Assembly: GCA_937893155.1 (NCBI GenBank)
Contig: CALBGU010000273.1
Location: 1-9,481, forward strand
Reading direction: 5' to 3'
Source: an uncultured Treponema sp.
Lineage (GTDB): Bacteria > Spirochaetota > Spirochaetia > Treponematales > Treponemataceae
Length of the DNA: 9,481 nt
The stretch's first letter is position 1; every line of letters starts with the position of its first letter. The translations under genes and the position numbers were made by a program. The notes beneath the pieces are model-generated. The model was given only the letters and a program-made list of their open reading frames with translations, had not been told where the DNA came from and did not search any database. Positions 1-6,846 of the stretch are shown one piece after another.

Positions 1-1
1 T

Positions 2-118
2 TCACGGCGAGAATTTGTTTTCTTAAATGAAATTGATAAAAATGCGGTGGAAAAAATGGGGAAAAAGACGAGCAATACATTTCGCGCTAGACGTGGCGGC
101 GTTTTCCGTCGAAGTTGA
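2..118 (+). CDS. Possible 3' end of a convergent gene (partial, uncertain)
   Basis: One plus-strand frame is open from the window edge to a TGA at 116-118 and gives 38 residues rich in Arg, Lys and Glu, including the stretch NEIDKNAVEKMGKK. The other two plus frames stop within the first 30 bases. If real, it is the C-terminal tail of a gene arriving from outside the window, and it would overlap the last 32 bases of truA tail to tail. I do not recognise the family. A 38-codon open frame can arise by chance, and convergent overlap with a conserved gene is uncommon, so this is a weak call. Confidence 0.25.
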   Translation, partial: SRREFVFLNEIDKNAVEKMGKKTSNTFRARRGGVFRRS

Positions 119-857
119 TTGACCACAGGAAAAGCCCTTGCGGCGGCGCGGTCGGTCCTGCTCTTTTGCGGTCGCGGCTCTTGAGGATTTCCTCAAAATC
201 ATCGCCCGTCAAGCCCATTTTCTCGAAGAACACAAAGCTGCCCGTCAGTGAGCGCACCATTTTCCACAAAAACGCGTTCGCCGTAATCTCGAACACGATT
301 TTTTCGCCCTCAGGATAGAACACGGCTTTTTCAATGTAGCGGTTCGTCGAAAGGCTCATATCGCCAGAAGCCGCAAAGGTCGCGCAGTCGGTCTCTCCGT
401 GCAATCGGCGCGCCATATCGTTGAGGCGATTGAGGTCGGGACGGCGGTGCAAAGCCCAGACGAACGGCATTTCGCTCGCAAGGGGCGACACACCGCAATG
501 CAGAAAGTAGCGATATGTGCGGCTCGTCGCGGAAAAGCGCGCAGAAAAATCGTCGCTCACCGCTTTCGCCGCCATAATGCGCACGTCGTTCGGCAAAAAC
601 GAATTGAGCGCAATCGGGTATTTTTTCTCAGGAATCGAATCGATGGGGCTGAAAAAATTCGCCGCTTGAGCCGCCGCGTGCACTCCTGAATCAGTGCGTC
701 CGCTGCCAGCCAAGTCGATGTGCGTTTTGTGGATTTTCTCTAATGCCTTTTCGATTTCGCCCTGCACCGTGCGCATTTCGCCAGTCTTCTGCTCCTGCCG
801 CTGCCAGCCGCAAAAGTTCGTGCCGTCATACGAAATCGTCAACAAGATATTTCTCAT
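87..857 (-). CDS. truA: tRNA pseudouridine(38-40) synthase TruA
   Basis: TruA converts uridines 38, 39 and 40 in the anticodon arm of many tRNAs to pseudouridine, acting in the cytoplasm without cofactor. The 256-residue protein has the usual family length. The N-terminus (SYDGTNFCGWQRQ, about residues 9-21) matches the family, and GSGRTDSGVHA (51-61) carries the catalytic aspartate, Asp56. FSARFSATSRTYRY (104-117) holds the conserved active-site tyrosine region, NAFLWKMVRSLTG (193-205) the second-half core motif, and RAGPTAPPQGLFL (232-244) the C-terminal motif. The ATG overlaps the stop of the upstream DUF2225 gene as ATGA, so translation is probably coupled. It is the last visible gene of the dxs-folP-cdaA-cdaR-acpS-DUF2225-truA operon. 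No clear terminator follows in the 86 bases left in the window. Confidence 0.97.
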   Translation of the reverse strand: MRNILLTISYDGTNFCGWQRQEQKTGEMRTVQGEIEKALEKIHKTHIDLAGSGRTDSGVHAAAQAANFFSPIDSIPEKKYPIALNSFLPNDVRIMAAKAVSDDFSARFSATSRTYRYFLHCGVSPLASEMPFVWALHRRPDLNRLNDMARRLHGETDCATFAASGDMSLSTNRYIEKAVFYPEGEKIVFEITANAFLWKMVRSLTGSFVFFEKMGLTGDDFEEILKSRDRKRAGPTAPPQGLFLWSINFDGKRRHV

Positions 858-1765
858 TCGACTTCTTCTTCCTCGTCGTCGTCAGAGAAGATGTTTTGCG
901 CCGAAAGCTCTTTTGTCAGCTGTTCGTACAAAGCGCGCGCGTGCTCCAAAAGGGCGGAAGGCTTGTTTTTGCTTGATTTTCCCAGTCCGAAAATGCGCGC
1001 AATAGAGCGTTTGTATTCGTCGAGCTTTTTGCCGCGCAGAGCCATATCGTCCTTCTGTCCGTACTTGTATTCGAGCAAGCCGCACAGATAGATAATGCCG
1101 TCGTAGCCGTAATTTTTGTCGATGTCAGGTCCTAAGTTTGGAATTGTGCCGACGCTTTCCTCGCCCGTCGTTTCTTTGATGAGCGTCTGCTGATAGAAAA
1201 ACAGAGCCTTTCGGTAAAACACCTCCGCGACGTAATCGTAATTGTGGTTCGGCACAAGGCGATTCAAGTCTTTGCACAGCCACGCCAAGCGAATAGAAAG
1301 AATAGCGCATTTCGCCGTGGGCGCATGAGCGACATCAGCCTTTGCATAGCACATCAACGCCAGATAGTGCATAGCCGCACCGTCAAAAAGGGTGCGCTGG
1401 CGCTGCAAATCGTAGTGCGGGAAAACAATGTCGCACGCCGCTTTTCGCGCCTTTGAATCTTCAGCAACTGCGTCAAGCGTTTTTTGGTCGGTGATTTGGT
1501 GGAAATCGTCCCAGAAAAATGCCGCGTGGCAACTGGGGCACGCTCCGATTTTGTAGATAATCGGGAAAATCTCGCCGAATCGTTCGGTCGGAATAAAGTT
1601 TCGGTGCAGTTCGTCGGTCAGTTCCCCTGCGTTCATACGCCCGTTGCCCGAAAGCATTTCTTCTTTGGCAAAACTATTTTGGCACGCCGGGCAAATACAT
1701 TTTTCCTTTGACCAATATGAAATTGCGCCTTTCTTTTTCGACTCATTCTTCTTTGCTCTAAGCAT
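854..1765 (-). CDS. DUF2225-type zinc-ribbon protein of unknown function
   Basis: A 303-residue cytoplasmic protein with no signal peptide. Its N-terminal part has cysteines at 23, 25 and 28 (KCICPAC) and a second pair at 76 and 79 (CPSC), spaced like the split zinc ribbon of the DUF2225 family known from spirochaetes and Firmicutes. The middle and C-terminal parts (about 130-290) look alpha-helical, with a TPR-like feel (AMHYLALMCYAKAD, LLEHARALYEQL). The protein ends in an acidic tail, SDDDEEEEVE (294-303). The ATG has a strong GGAGGAG site at the right distance, in the 15-base gap after acpS. Its stop overlaps the truA start. The function is not known; position next to truA and acpS hints at a housekeeping role, which is inference. 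Family assignment is by pattern recognition of the cysteine layout. Confidence 0.75.
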   Translation of the reverse strand: MLRAKKNESKKKGAISYWSKEKCICPACQNSFAKEEMLSGNGRMNAGELTDELHRNFIPTERFGEIFPIIYKIGACPSCHAAFFWDDFHQITDQKTLDAVAEDSKARKAACDIVFPHYDLQRQRTLFDGAAMHYLALMCYAKADVAHAPTAKCAILSIRLAWLCKDLNRLVPNHNYDYVAEVFYRKALFFYQQTLIKETTGEESVGTIPNLGPDIDKNYGYDGIIYLCGLLEYKYGQKDDMALRGKKLDEYKRSIARIFGLGKSSKNKPSALLEHARALYEQLTKELSAQNIFSDDDEEEEVE

Positions 1766-1780
1766 TTTCAGCTCCTCCGT

Positions 1781-2188
1781 CTATCCGCTCAGTTTGTCGA
1801 TGACAACAAACGCTATTGCATTGCTTTTTTCGTGGCTCAACGAAACGAAAATTTTGCAATCATCTATTTTTTTTTCGATTCGCTTCTCAAATATATCTTT
1901 TGCTTTGTTTTCGATATGCAAAATCGGGGCACCGTTTTCGTCGTTCGTAATAAAAACATCTTTGGTCGAAAATCCGCTCATTCCCGTTCCCAGCGCCTTT
2001 GCAAACGCCTCTTTTGCGGCAAATCGCACGGCATAATGCTCGCAGCGTTTTTGTTCGCTGTATTTTTTTTCTGAATCAGTGCCGATAATTTCCTTTTCAT
2101 TAAAAATATATCGAAGCATTTTTTCGTCGTTGACCCATCGTTTCATTCTTGAAACATCAACGATGTCGCACCCTACGCCGCCAATCAT
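1781..2188 (-). CDS. acpS: Holo-[acyl-carrier-protein] synthase
   Basis: AcpS transfers the 4'-phosphopantetheine arm of coenzyme A to the serine of apo acyl carrier protein, which switches on fatty acid synthesis. The 135-residue length is normal for the family. GGVGCDIVDVSR (3-14) contains the Mg-binding Asp8, and RFAAKEAFAKALGTG (55-69) contains the second metal ligand, Glu60. SLSHEKSNAIAFVV, near the C-terminus, is the usual final motif. The ATG lies 6 bases after the cdaR stop and an AGGGGA stretch directly precedes it, so I keep this start. A run of nine A residues on the coding strand (plus 1867-1875) lies in the C-terminal third, at the KK pair of the EKKIDD segment. Confidence 0.95.
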   Translation of the reverse strand: MIGGVGCDIVDVSRMKRWVNDEKMLRYIFNEKEIIGTDSEKKYSEQKRCEHYAVRFAAKEAFAKALGTGMSGFSTKDVFITNDENGAPILHIENKAKDIFEKRIEKKIDDCKIFVSLSHEKSNAIAFVVIDKLSG

Positions 2189-2194
2189 CTTCCC

Positions 2195-3220
2195 CTATTC
2201 CGCATTTTCAGAATTTTTTTCGTCAGACTGCACCTCTTCGGTTGCAATGATAGAATCTTCAAAAACAACTTTGAGCGTCTTTTTTTCTTTATCGGCAAGA
2301 ACCGCCCCCGACGGAACAAAAATAGACACGGGTAATTCATATTCCCCCGCCTTCACCACCTTTGAGCAATCCACCCGCGCTTGAATGCGGGACGGCGAAA
2401 GATTTTCCAAGAACAGCAAATTGCCCGAAAGATTCACGCTGATTGTCTGCTGTGCCGATTTTTCCGCGATTTTTACCTCGGAACGAATCCCCGTAAACTG
2501 CACCGCAACATTATTAAACAGCTTCAAATCCTTGATGGCGGCAATTCCAATCCTTACCGTGATTTCGTCCGGCATTTGCACCGAAATCGCATTATTTTTG
2601 TTCACCAATTTTGTTTTTACCGAAAAACTATCGTAATGATTCACCACATCAATATCTTCGGTGATGATGTTATCCACTTCGCTCACGATGCTTTTCGGAC
2701 CGGAAATCAGCACCGCATTCGGCACCACGCTCGTACTCGTCTGCACATAACCTCGGTCCACGTCGCCCGTAATCGACAGCACAATCGGCACATAGCGATT
2801 TTGCATCGGTTCCATTTTTACAAAAACGCTATCAGGTTCTGCCGTGATTTCAAGCGGTTCAATCAGTTTTAATTCGTCGGGCAAATCAAGATAGACGCTT
2901 ACTTTTTTGGTATCTTCCTTGGCAAAATGCGAAATATCAAGATACGCTTTGATATTGTTTTTTTGCGCTTCGACTTTCGCAATATCATCTGCTTCTGCGC
3001 GAACGATGAGTTTTACCGTATTGATTTCGTTTCCGCGCTCGTCGTTTATTCCCACACAAACCACCGCCCCGCCCTCTTTTACCGACAGCGGCACGATAAA
3101 AGATTTTTTCTCCACGCTTGCCGTTTGGTGCATAACGTAAAGCAAAAGCGCAATGACAAAGCAGATGACTTTGACAACCCATTTATCAGTGATTTTTTCA
3201 AATAATGGCTGTATGTTCAT
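2195..3220 (-). CDS. cdaR: YbbR-domain protein, CdaR-like regulator of the diadenylate cyclase
   Basis: CdaR-type proteins sit in the membrane and modulate CdaA. This 341-residue protein has one N-terminal transmembrane helix (about 14-30, WVVKVICFVIALLLYVM) followed by an extracytoplasmic part. That part is built of about three YbbR-type beta repeats, at roughly 38-137, 140-226 and 232-320. Phrases such as VLISGPKSIVSEVDNI (170-185) are typical of the repeats. The C-terminal 20 residues are acidic and probably disordered. The gene starts inside the end of cdaA (23-base overlap), with AAAGGAA as ribosome binding site about 8 bases before the ATG. The cdaA-cdaR pair is the conserved arrangement in other bacteria; glmM, the usual third partner, is not in this window. 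YbbR repeats are poorly conserved, so the regulatory role rests mostly on context. Confidence 0.88.
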   Translation of the reverse strand: MNIQPLFEKITDKWVVKVICFVIALLLYVMHQTASVEKKSFIVPLSVKEGGAVVCVGINDERGNEINTVKLIVRAEADDIAKVEAQKNNIKAYLDISHFAKEDTKKVSVYLDLPDELKLIEPLEITAEPDSVFVKMEPMQNRYVPIVLSITGDVDRGYVQTSTSVVPNAVLISGPKSIVSEVDNIITEDIDVVNHYDSFSVKTKLVNKNNAISVQMPDEITVRIGIAAIKDLKLFNNVAVQFTGIRSEVKIAEKSAQQTISVNLSGNLLFLENLSPSRIQARVDCSKVVKAGEYELPVSIFVPSGAVLADKEKKTLKVVFEDSIIATEEVQSDEKNSENAE

Positions 3221-3983
3221 CGGATTTTTCCTTTACTTTTTTGTCGTCTTTATTGAGATTCAAAAGGCTTTCAAGCGTCTTTTTCAGCTCGTTCATACTC
3301 AAATCGTAGTGCAAGCTCGAATCATAGGCAAGGCTAATCGCGCCCGTTTCCTCCGACACCACAAGCACCACAGCATCGCTTACCGAAGCCTGCCCGAGAG
3401 CCGCGCGGTGTCGAGTGCCGAACGTCTTTTTGATTTCGTAATTTTCGCTCGGGGGCAAAAAGCAGCCCGCCGCATAAATCTTGTTGCCGCGAATAATGCA
3501 CGCCCCGTCGTGCAGCGGCGTGTCGTATTTGAATATCGTAACGAGCAGGGAACTGGAAATATCGGCGTTGAGCACCGTGCCGATTCGCTTGATGTCGTCG
3601 ATTTTGCTGTTGCGAAGCCACACGACGAGCATACCGCGGCGGAGCTTAGAAAGCTCTTCTGCCGCAATCAGCACGGATTCCACAGGCGTATCTTTGGCGC
3701 GGTTGCCGAACGAAAACCACTCGTTTTGACCGAGCTTCAAGAACACTTTGCGAAGTTCTGGCTGAAACACAATCGCGATACTAATAAAAAGCACGTTCGT
3801 GATGTGTCCTAAAATCCAGTTGAGCGTATTGAGCTTCATAATGTACGCAATGCCGTAAATCAAGCCCATAATTATCGCCGCGCGGATAATTTGCATACTA
3901 TTCGTTTTGGTTATCAGCTCATACGCCTTAAAAAGAATAAACGTCAGAATACCAACGTCAAGAATCGCTATGATTACGCTCAT
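3198..3983 (-). CDS. cdaA: Diadenylate cyclase CdaA (cyclic di-AMP synthase)
   Basis: CdaA condenses two ATP molecules to cyclic di-AMP, a second messenger controlling potassium and osmotic balance and cell-wall stress. The 261-residue protein has three predicted N-terminal membrane helices (about 6-22, 33-50, 56-74) and then a cytosolic DAC domain (about 95-245). Catalytic and nucleotide-binding motifs are intact: DTPLHDGA (154-161, with the DGA core), GTRHRAALG (189-197, with the RHR motif) and SEETGAIS (210-217). The reading frame stays open upstream to 4157, but that would overlap folP by 178 bases. I start at the ATG at 3983 because it has GGTGGAG six bases upstream, forms an ATGA overlap with the folP stop, and begins the normal family N-terminus MSVIIAILD. 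It is followed by cdaR. Confidence 0.96.
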   Translation of the reverse strand: MSVIIAILDVGILTFILFKAYELITKTNSMQIIRAAIIMGLIYGIAYIMKLNTLNWILGHITNVLFISIAIVFQPELRKVFLKLGQNEWFSFGNRAKDTPVESVLIAAEELSKLRRGMLVVWLRNSKIDDIKRIGTVLNADISSSLLVTIFKYDTPLHDGACIIRGNKIYAAGCFLPPSENYEIKKTFGTRHRAALGQASVSDAVVLVVSEETGAISLAYDSSLHYDLSMNELKKTLESLLNLNKDDKKVKEKSDEHTAII

Positions 3984-4825
3984 TTTACGCTCCACCCTGC
4001 ATTTTTCACGGCTTTGAGGATTTTCAGCGAATCGACCGCCTCCGCCACATCGTGAACGCGAATCAGAGAGCAGCCATTCAGCACCGCCAATAAATCCGCC
4101 GCGACCGTGCCGACCATTCGCCCTCTCACGTCCCTTTCGGTGATTTCGCCGATACACGTCTTTCGCGACAATGCCATCAGCACGGGATATTCGCCGCCCA
4201 AAAGCTCGCCTGAGTGTGCGATTAAATCAAGATTGGCGCGCACATCTTTGCCGAATCCAATGCCTGCGTCAATGATGATTTTGTCTTTTGCAATGCCGTT
4301 TTCGAGCGCAAAGGCGACGCGAGTTTTGAGATACTCGTTCACCTCACTGAATGCGTCGGTATACGAAGCATTTTTCTGCATTGATTCAGGCGTGCCGCGC
4401 TTGTGCATTAAGATGACGGGGATTTTTTTCTCTGCGACAAAATGCGCCATTTGCTCATCATCTTCGAGCGCAGAAACATCGTTCAAGATGTCCGCCCCTG
4501 CATTAAATGCGGCTTCCATTACGGATTTTTTGCGCGTGTCAATGCTGATTGCGATGTCGCTCTTTTCCCGAATCGCCCGCACAATCGGCACAATCGCCTT
4601 GATTTCGTCCGCAGCATCAACATACTTCGCGTTCGGTCTTGTCGATTCCGCGCCAATGTCGATGATGTCCGCCCCCTCGTCGATGAGCTTAAACGCCCGC
4701 TCAATGCCGCCGCGGCTTTCTTCCCAAAACGAATCCTTTGTTGCATTTACAATTCCCATGACAAATGCGTCATACTTCGTTTCTATCACTCTATCGCGCA
4801 AATGCAATGTATGCAATCCACTCAT
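3980..4825 (-). CDS. folP: Dihydropteroate synthase
   Basis: FolP joins para-aminobenzoate to 6-hydroxymethyl-dihydropterin pyrophosphate to give 7,8-dihydropteroate in folate synthesis; the family is the sulfonamide target. From the ATG at 4825 the protein is 281 residues. In that numbering, MGIVNATKDSF (about 23-33) is loop 1, GADIIDIGAESTRP (51-64) is the ESTRP loop, and SIDTR (94-98), NDVSAL (115-120), DAGIGFGKD (186-194), ALSRK (218-222) and IRVHD (255-259) follow in the family order. Loop 1 departs from the common NVTPDSF by Val to Ala and Pro to Lys; the key Asn and Asp remain. The frame extends two codons further to a GTG at 4831, but that GTG lies within the GAGGTG ribosome binding site. 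The stop overlaps the cdaA start as ATGA. Confidence 0.96.
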   Translation of the reverse strand: MSGLHTLHLRDRVIETKYDAFVMGIVNATKDSFWEESRGGIERAFKLIDEGADIIDIGAESTRPNAKYVDAADEIKAIVPIVRAIREKSDIAISIDTRKKSVMEAAFNAGADILNDVSALEDDEQMAHFVAEKKIPVILMHKRGTPESMQKNASYTDAFSEVNEYLKTRVAFALENGIAKDKIIIDAGIGFGKDVRANLDLIAHSGELLGGEYPVLMALSRKTCIGEITERDVRGRMVGTVAADLLAVLNGCSLIRVHDVAEAVDSLKILKAVKNAGWSVK

Positions 4826-4828
4826 TTT

Positions 4829-4834
4829 CACCTC
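4829..4834 (-). promoter_or_regulatory. Ribosome binding site fixing the folP start
   Basis: GAGGTG on the minus strand, with its GAGG core five bases before the ATG at 4825. The upstream in-frame GTG (4829-4831) is part of this site and so is an unlikely start. The site lies in the 21-base gap between the dxs stop and folP. Confidence 0.8.
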
Positions 4835-4846
4835 TTCAAAAATCCG

Positions 4847-6757
4847 CTACAAAAGCGAAAGAGCCGCCTCGGTAATATCCTTTGTCGATATATGAGCCAA
4901 CTCTAAAAGCTCTTCCCGTGTCGCGCTCGGCATATATTCGTCGCCAAAAGCCAATATCTTTTTCGGCTTGTCGATGAGCGTCGCAGCGTATTCGCTCACG
5001 CCCCCAATTCTCACGCCGTCTTCCGCAAACACAACCGCGTCATAATGCTCTGCAATCGTCGCAAAATATTCGCTGTCAAACGGCTTTATAAATCGCAGCG
5101 TGTAAATATCCGCTTTCACGCCTTTCAAAATCAGATTTCTCGCCGCGCTCAACACTTCCCCGTACATTCCCCCCGTACACACAAGCAGAGCTTGTCTCTC
5201 AAATCGCAGAGCTTGCTTCTCAAAAGGCACGGCTTGATTTTCGTCGGGAATGAGTGACGGCGCAATATCTTCGGCTTTTATCAGCACGCCGCGCCCCTCT
5301 TCTATGCTCCCCGAAAACGCCGCGCTTTCTATCGGGCAGGAGGCTTTCGGATAGCGGATAAGCGAGCTTCTCTCGTTTTTTACCGCCCAGTTTAAGCACA
5401 GCGACAAATCCTTTGCCGTCGCAGGAGATAAAATCGTCATATTCGGAATCGGGCGCACCAGAGCAATATCGAACACACCTTGATGCGTTTCGCCGTCGCC
5501 TGGCACAGCTCCTGCGCGGTCTACGCAAAAAACGACGTGCCGTTTCTGCAACGCGACATCGTGGATAATTTGGTCAATCGAACGCTGCAAGAACGTCGAA
5601 TAAATCGCCACGACAGGCACAAGTCCGCCCGCTGCAAGCCCTCCTGCGAACGTAACAGCGTGTTCCTCCGCAATGCCCACATCGAAAAACCTCTCAGGAT
5701 ATTTGTGCTGAAATAAACTCAATCCCGTGCCTTTCGCCATCGCCGCCGTAATCGCCGCAACATTGCTTCGTTTCGCAGCAATTTCCATCAGCGCATTGCA
5801 AAACGCCTCGGTATAGCTCAAAGCGTTGAATCTTTCGACCTTGCCGTCGCTCAACGAAAATGGACCAATGCCGTGGAACGTCGCAGGGTCGTTTTCGGCA
5901 GGAGAATAGCCGCAGCCCTTTTTCGTGATGACGTGAACGACAACGGGGCGCGGTATGTGCTGCACTTGGCGGAACACTTTTTCCATTCCCGAAATATTAT
6001 GCCCGTCCAACGGTCCGACGTAATCAAAGCCCAAATCAGAAAACAGATTATTTGAAAACAGCAGCCCTTTTAATCCGCGGCGCAGTCTAAAAATGATTTT
6101 TTCGAGCAGCGAGCTAAAAATCGGCACTCGTTTTGCGACAACATCGACAAAATGGCGAAATCGCTGATAATGCTTTGTCATCGTGATTTTTGACAGATAC
6201 TCGCTAATCGCGCCTGTGTTTTTGCTAATCGACATTTGATTATCGTTCAAAATCACAATGAGATTGCGGTTCGTCTGTCCTGCATTGCTCAACGCCTCGA
6301 ACGCCAAGCCCCCCGTGAGCGCGCCATCACCGAGCACCGCGACGACTTTGCCGCTTTTGCCCAAAATATCCCAGCTCGAAAGCAATCCATACGCCGACGA
6401 AATTGACGTTGAAGCGTGTCCTGCGTCAAAAAAATCGTGCTCGCTTTCGGCAATGCGTGTAAAGCCCGAAATGCCACCTTTTTTTCGGATTGATGTGAAT
6501 GAATCGTATCTGCCTGTAAGGAGTTTGTGCGTGTAGCTTTGGTGGCTTACGTCCCAAATAATTGCATCGTGAGGGCTGTCGAAAACGCGATGAAGCGCGA
6601 TTGTCAATTCCACTGCACCGAGGTTCGAGGCTAAATGACCGCCATTTTTGCCGACCACCTCTAAAATAGTTTTACGAATTTCTTGTGCAAGGATTGGAAG
6701 TTGTTTTTTTGAAAGCGCTTTTACATCTTGTGGAGAATGGATATTTTGCAAAATCAT
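4847..6757 (-). CDS. dxs: 1-deoxy-D-xylulose-5-phosphate synthase
   Basis: DXS uses thiamine diphosphate to condense pyruvate with glyceraldehyde 3-phosphate, the first and controlling step of the MEP isoprenoid pathway. The 636-residue length is typical. GGHLASNLG (39-47) carries the catalytic-region histidine, His41. The thiamine diphosphate motif starts at GDGALTGG (143-150) and ends at NDN (171-173). GIAEEHAV (361-368) holds the catalytic glutamate, and DRAGAVPGDGETHQG (413-427) the second substrate loop. A transketolase C-terminal domain runs from about 524 to the end. In the linker before it, residues about 504-525 consist of three 7-residue units with a shared QA core (see the repeat entry). 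The ATG has GAGGTG seven bases upstream (GAGG core). It heads a seven-gene operon. Its pathway product DMAPP is the substrate of MiaA, encoded just upstream. Confidence 0.98.
   Translation of the reverse strand: MILQNIHSPQDVKALSKKQLPILAQEIRKTILEVVGKNGGHLASNLGAVELTIALHRVFDSPHDAIIWDVSHQSYTHKLLTGRYDSFTSIRKKGGISGFTRIAESEHDFFDAGHASTSISSAYGLLSSWDILGKSGKVVAVLGDGALTGGLAFEALSNAGQTNRNLIVILNDNQMSISKNTGAISEYLSKITMTKHYQRFRHFVDVVAKRVPIFSSLLEKIIFRLRRGLKGLLFSNNLFSDLGFDYVGPLDGHNISGMEKVFRQVQHIPRPVVVHVITKKGCGYSPAENDPATFHGIGPFSLSDGKVERFNALSYTEAFCNALMEIAAKRSNVAAITAAMAKGTGLSLFQHKYPERFFDVGIAEEHAVTFAGGLAAGGLVPVVAIYSTFLQRSIDQIIHDVALQKRHVVFCVDRAGAVPGDGETHQGVFDIALVRPIPNMTILSPATAKDLSLCLNWAVKNERSSLIRYPKASCPIESAAFSGSIEEGRGVLIKAEDIAPSLIPDENQAVPFEKQALRFERQALLVCTGGMYGEVLSAARNLILKGVKADIYTLRFIKPFDSEYFATIAEHYDAVVFAEDGVRIGGVSEYAATLIDKPKKILAFGDEYMPSATREELLELAHISTKDITEAALSLL
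5185..5247 (-). repeat. Three tandem 21-base units inside dxs
   Basis: Units at 5185-5205, 5206-5226 and 5227-5247. The first two are nearly identical, both beginning GCAGAGCTTG on the plus strand and continuing with similar CTCAAA ends. The third keeps GCACGGCTTG but has diverged after that. The unit length is a multiple of three, so the frame is kept and the protein gains heptapeptides (NQAVPFE, KQALRFE, RQALLV). It falls in the variable linker before the C-terminal transketolase domain, where insertions are tolerated. It looks like a local duplication rather than a mobile repeat. Confidence 0.8.
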
Positions 6758-6782
6758 TTCGACACCTCACCATTTTTAGAAA

Positions 6783-6788
6783 ATTGTA
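6783..6788 (-). promoter_or_regulatory. dxs: Possible -10 element upstream of dxs
   Basis: TACAAT on the minus strand, 25 bases before the dxs ATG and just past the terminator of the small gene. It matches TATAAT at five of six positions, but I see no acceptable -35 element at 16-18 bases upstream, where the terminator stem lies. It is either a weak promoter or chance. Confidence 0.25.
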
Positions 6789-6798
6789 GAAAACGTAT

Positions 6799-6827
6799 TA
6801 AAAAAGGCTAGGTTTTGCCCCAGCCTT
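6799..6827 (-). terminator. Intrinsic terminator after the 29-codon gene
   Basis: On the minus strand AAGGCTGGG pairs with CCTAGCCTT (one G-T wobble) around the six-base loop GCAAAA, a nine-pair stem at 6804-6827. The distal arm runs directly into a run of T residues (CCTTTTTTAA, down to 6799). It starts 20 bases after the TAA of the small gene and ends about 41 bases before dxs, so it should end the small transcript and limit read-through into dxs. Confidence 0.85.
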
Positions 6828-6846
6828 CTTGACAAAAGCAGTAAAA

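Noticed and set aside
1..80. Minus-strand open frames after truA, including an ATG at 79-77
   Set aside because: No ribosome binding site, an odd composition rich in Phe, Pro and Ser, and only about 26 codons before the window edge.
3153..3812. Long plus-strand open frame (219 codons) opposite cdaA and cdaR
   Set aside because: It lies antisense to two well-conserved genes, has no family resemblance and no clear ribosome binding site; it is a shadow of the real genes.
3984..4157. Upstream extension of cdaA by 58 codons
   Set aside because: It would overlap folP by 178 bases, has an Arg/Gly-rich composition unlike CdaA, and a good ribosome binding site exists for the ATG at 3983.
4107..4895. 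262-codon plus-strand open frame opposite folP
   Set aside because: It spans the conserved folP gene on the other strand, shows no recognisable motif and has biased shadow-type composition.
6830..6835. Plus-strand TTGACA between dxs and the small gene
   Set aside because: No -10 element follows at 16-18 bases and there is no plus-strand gene downstream.
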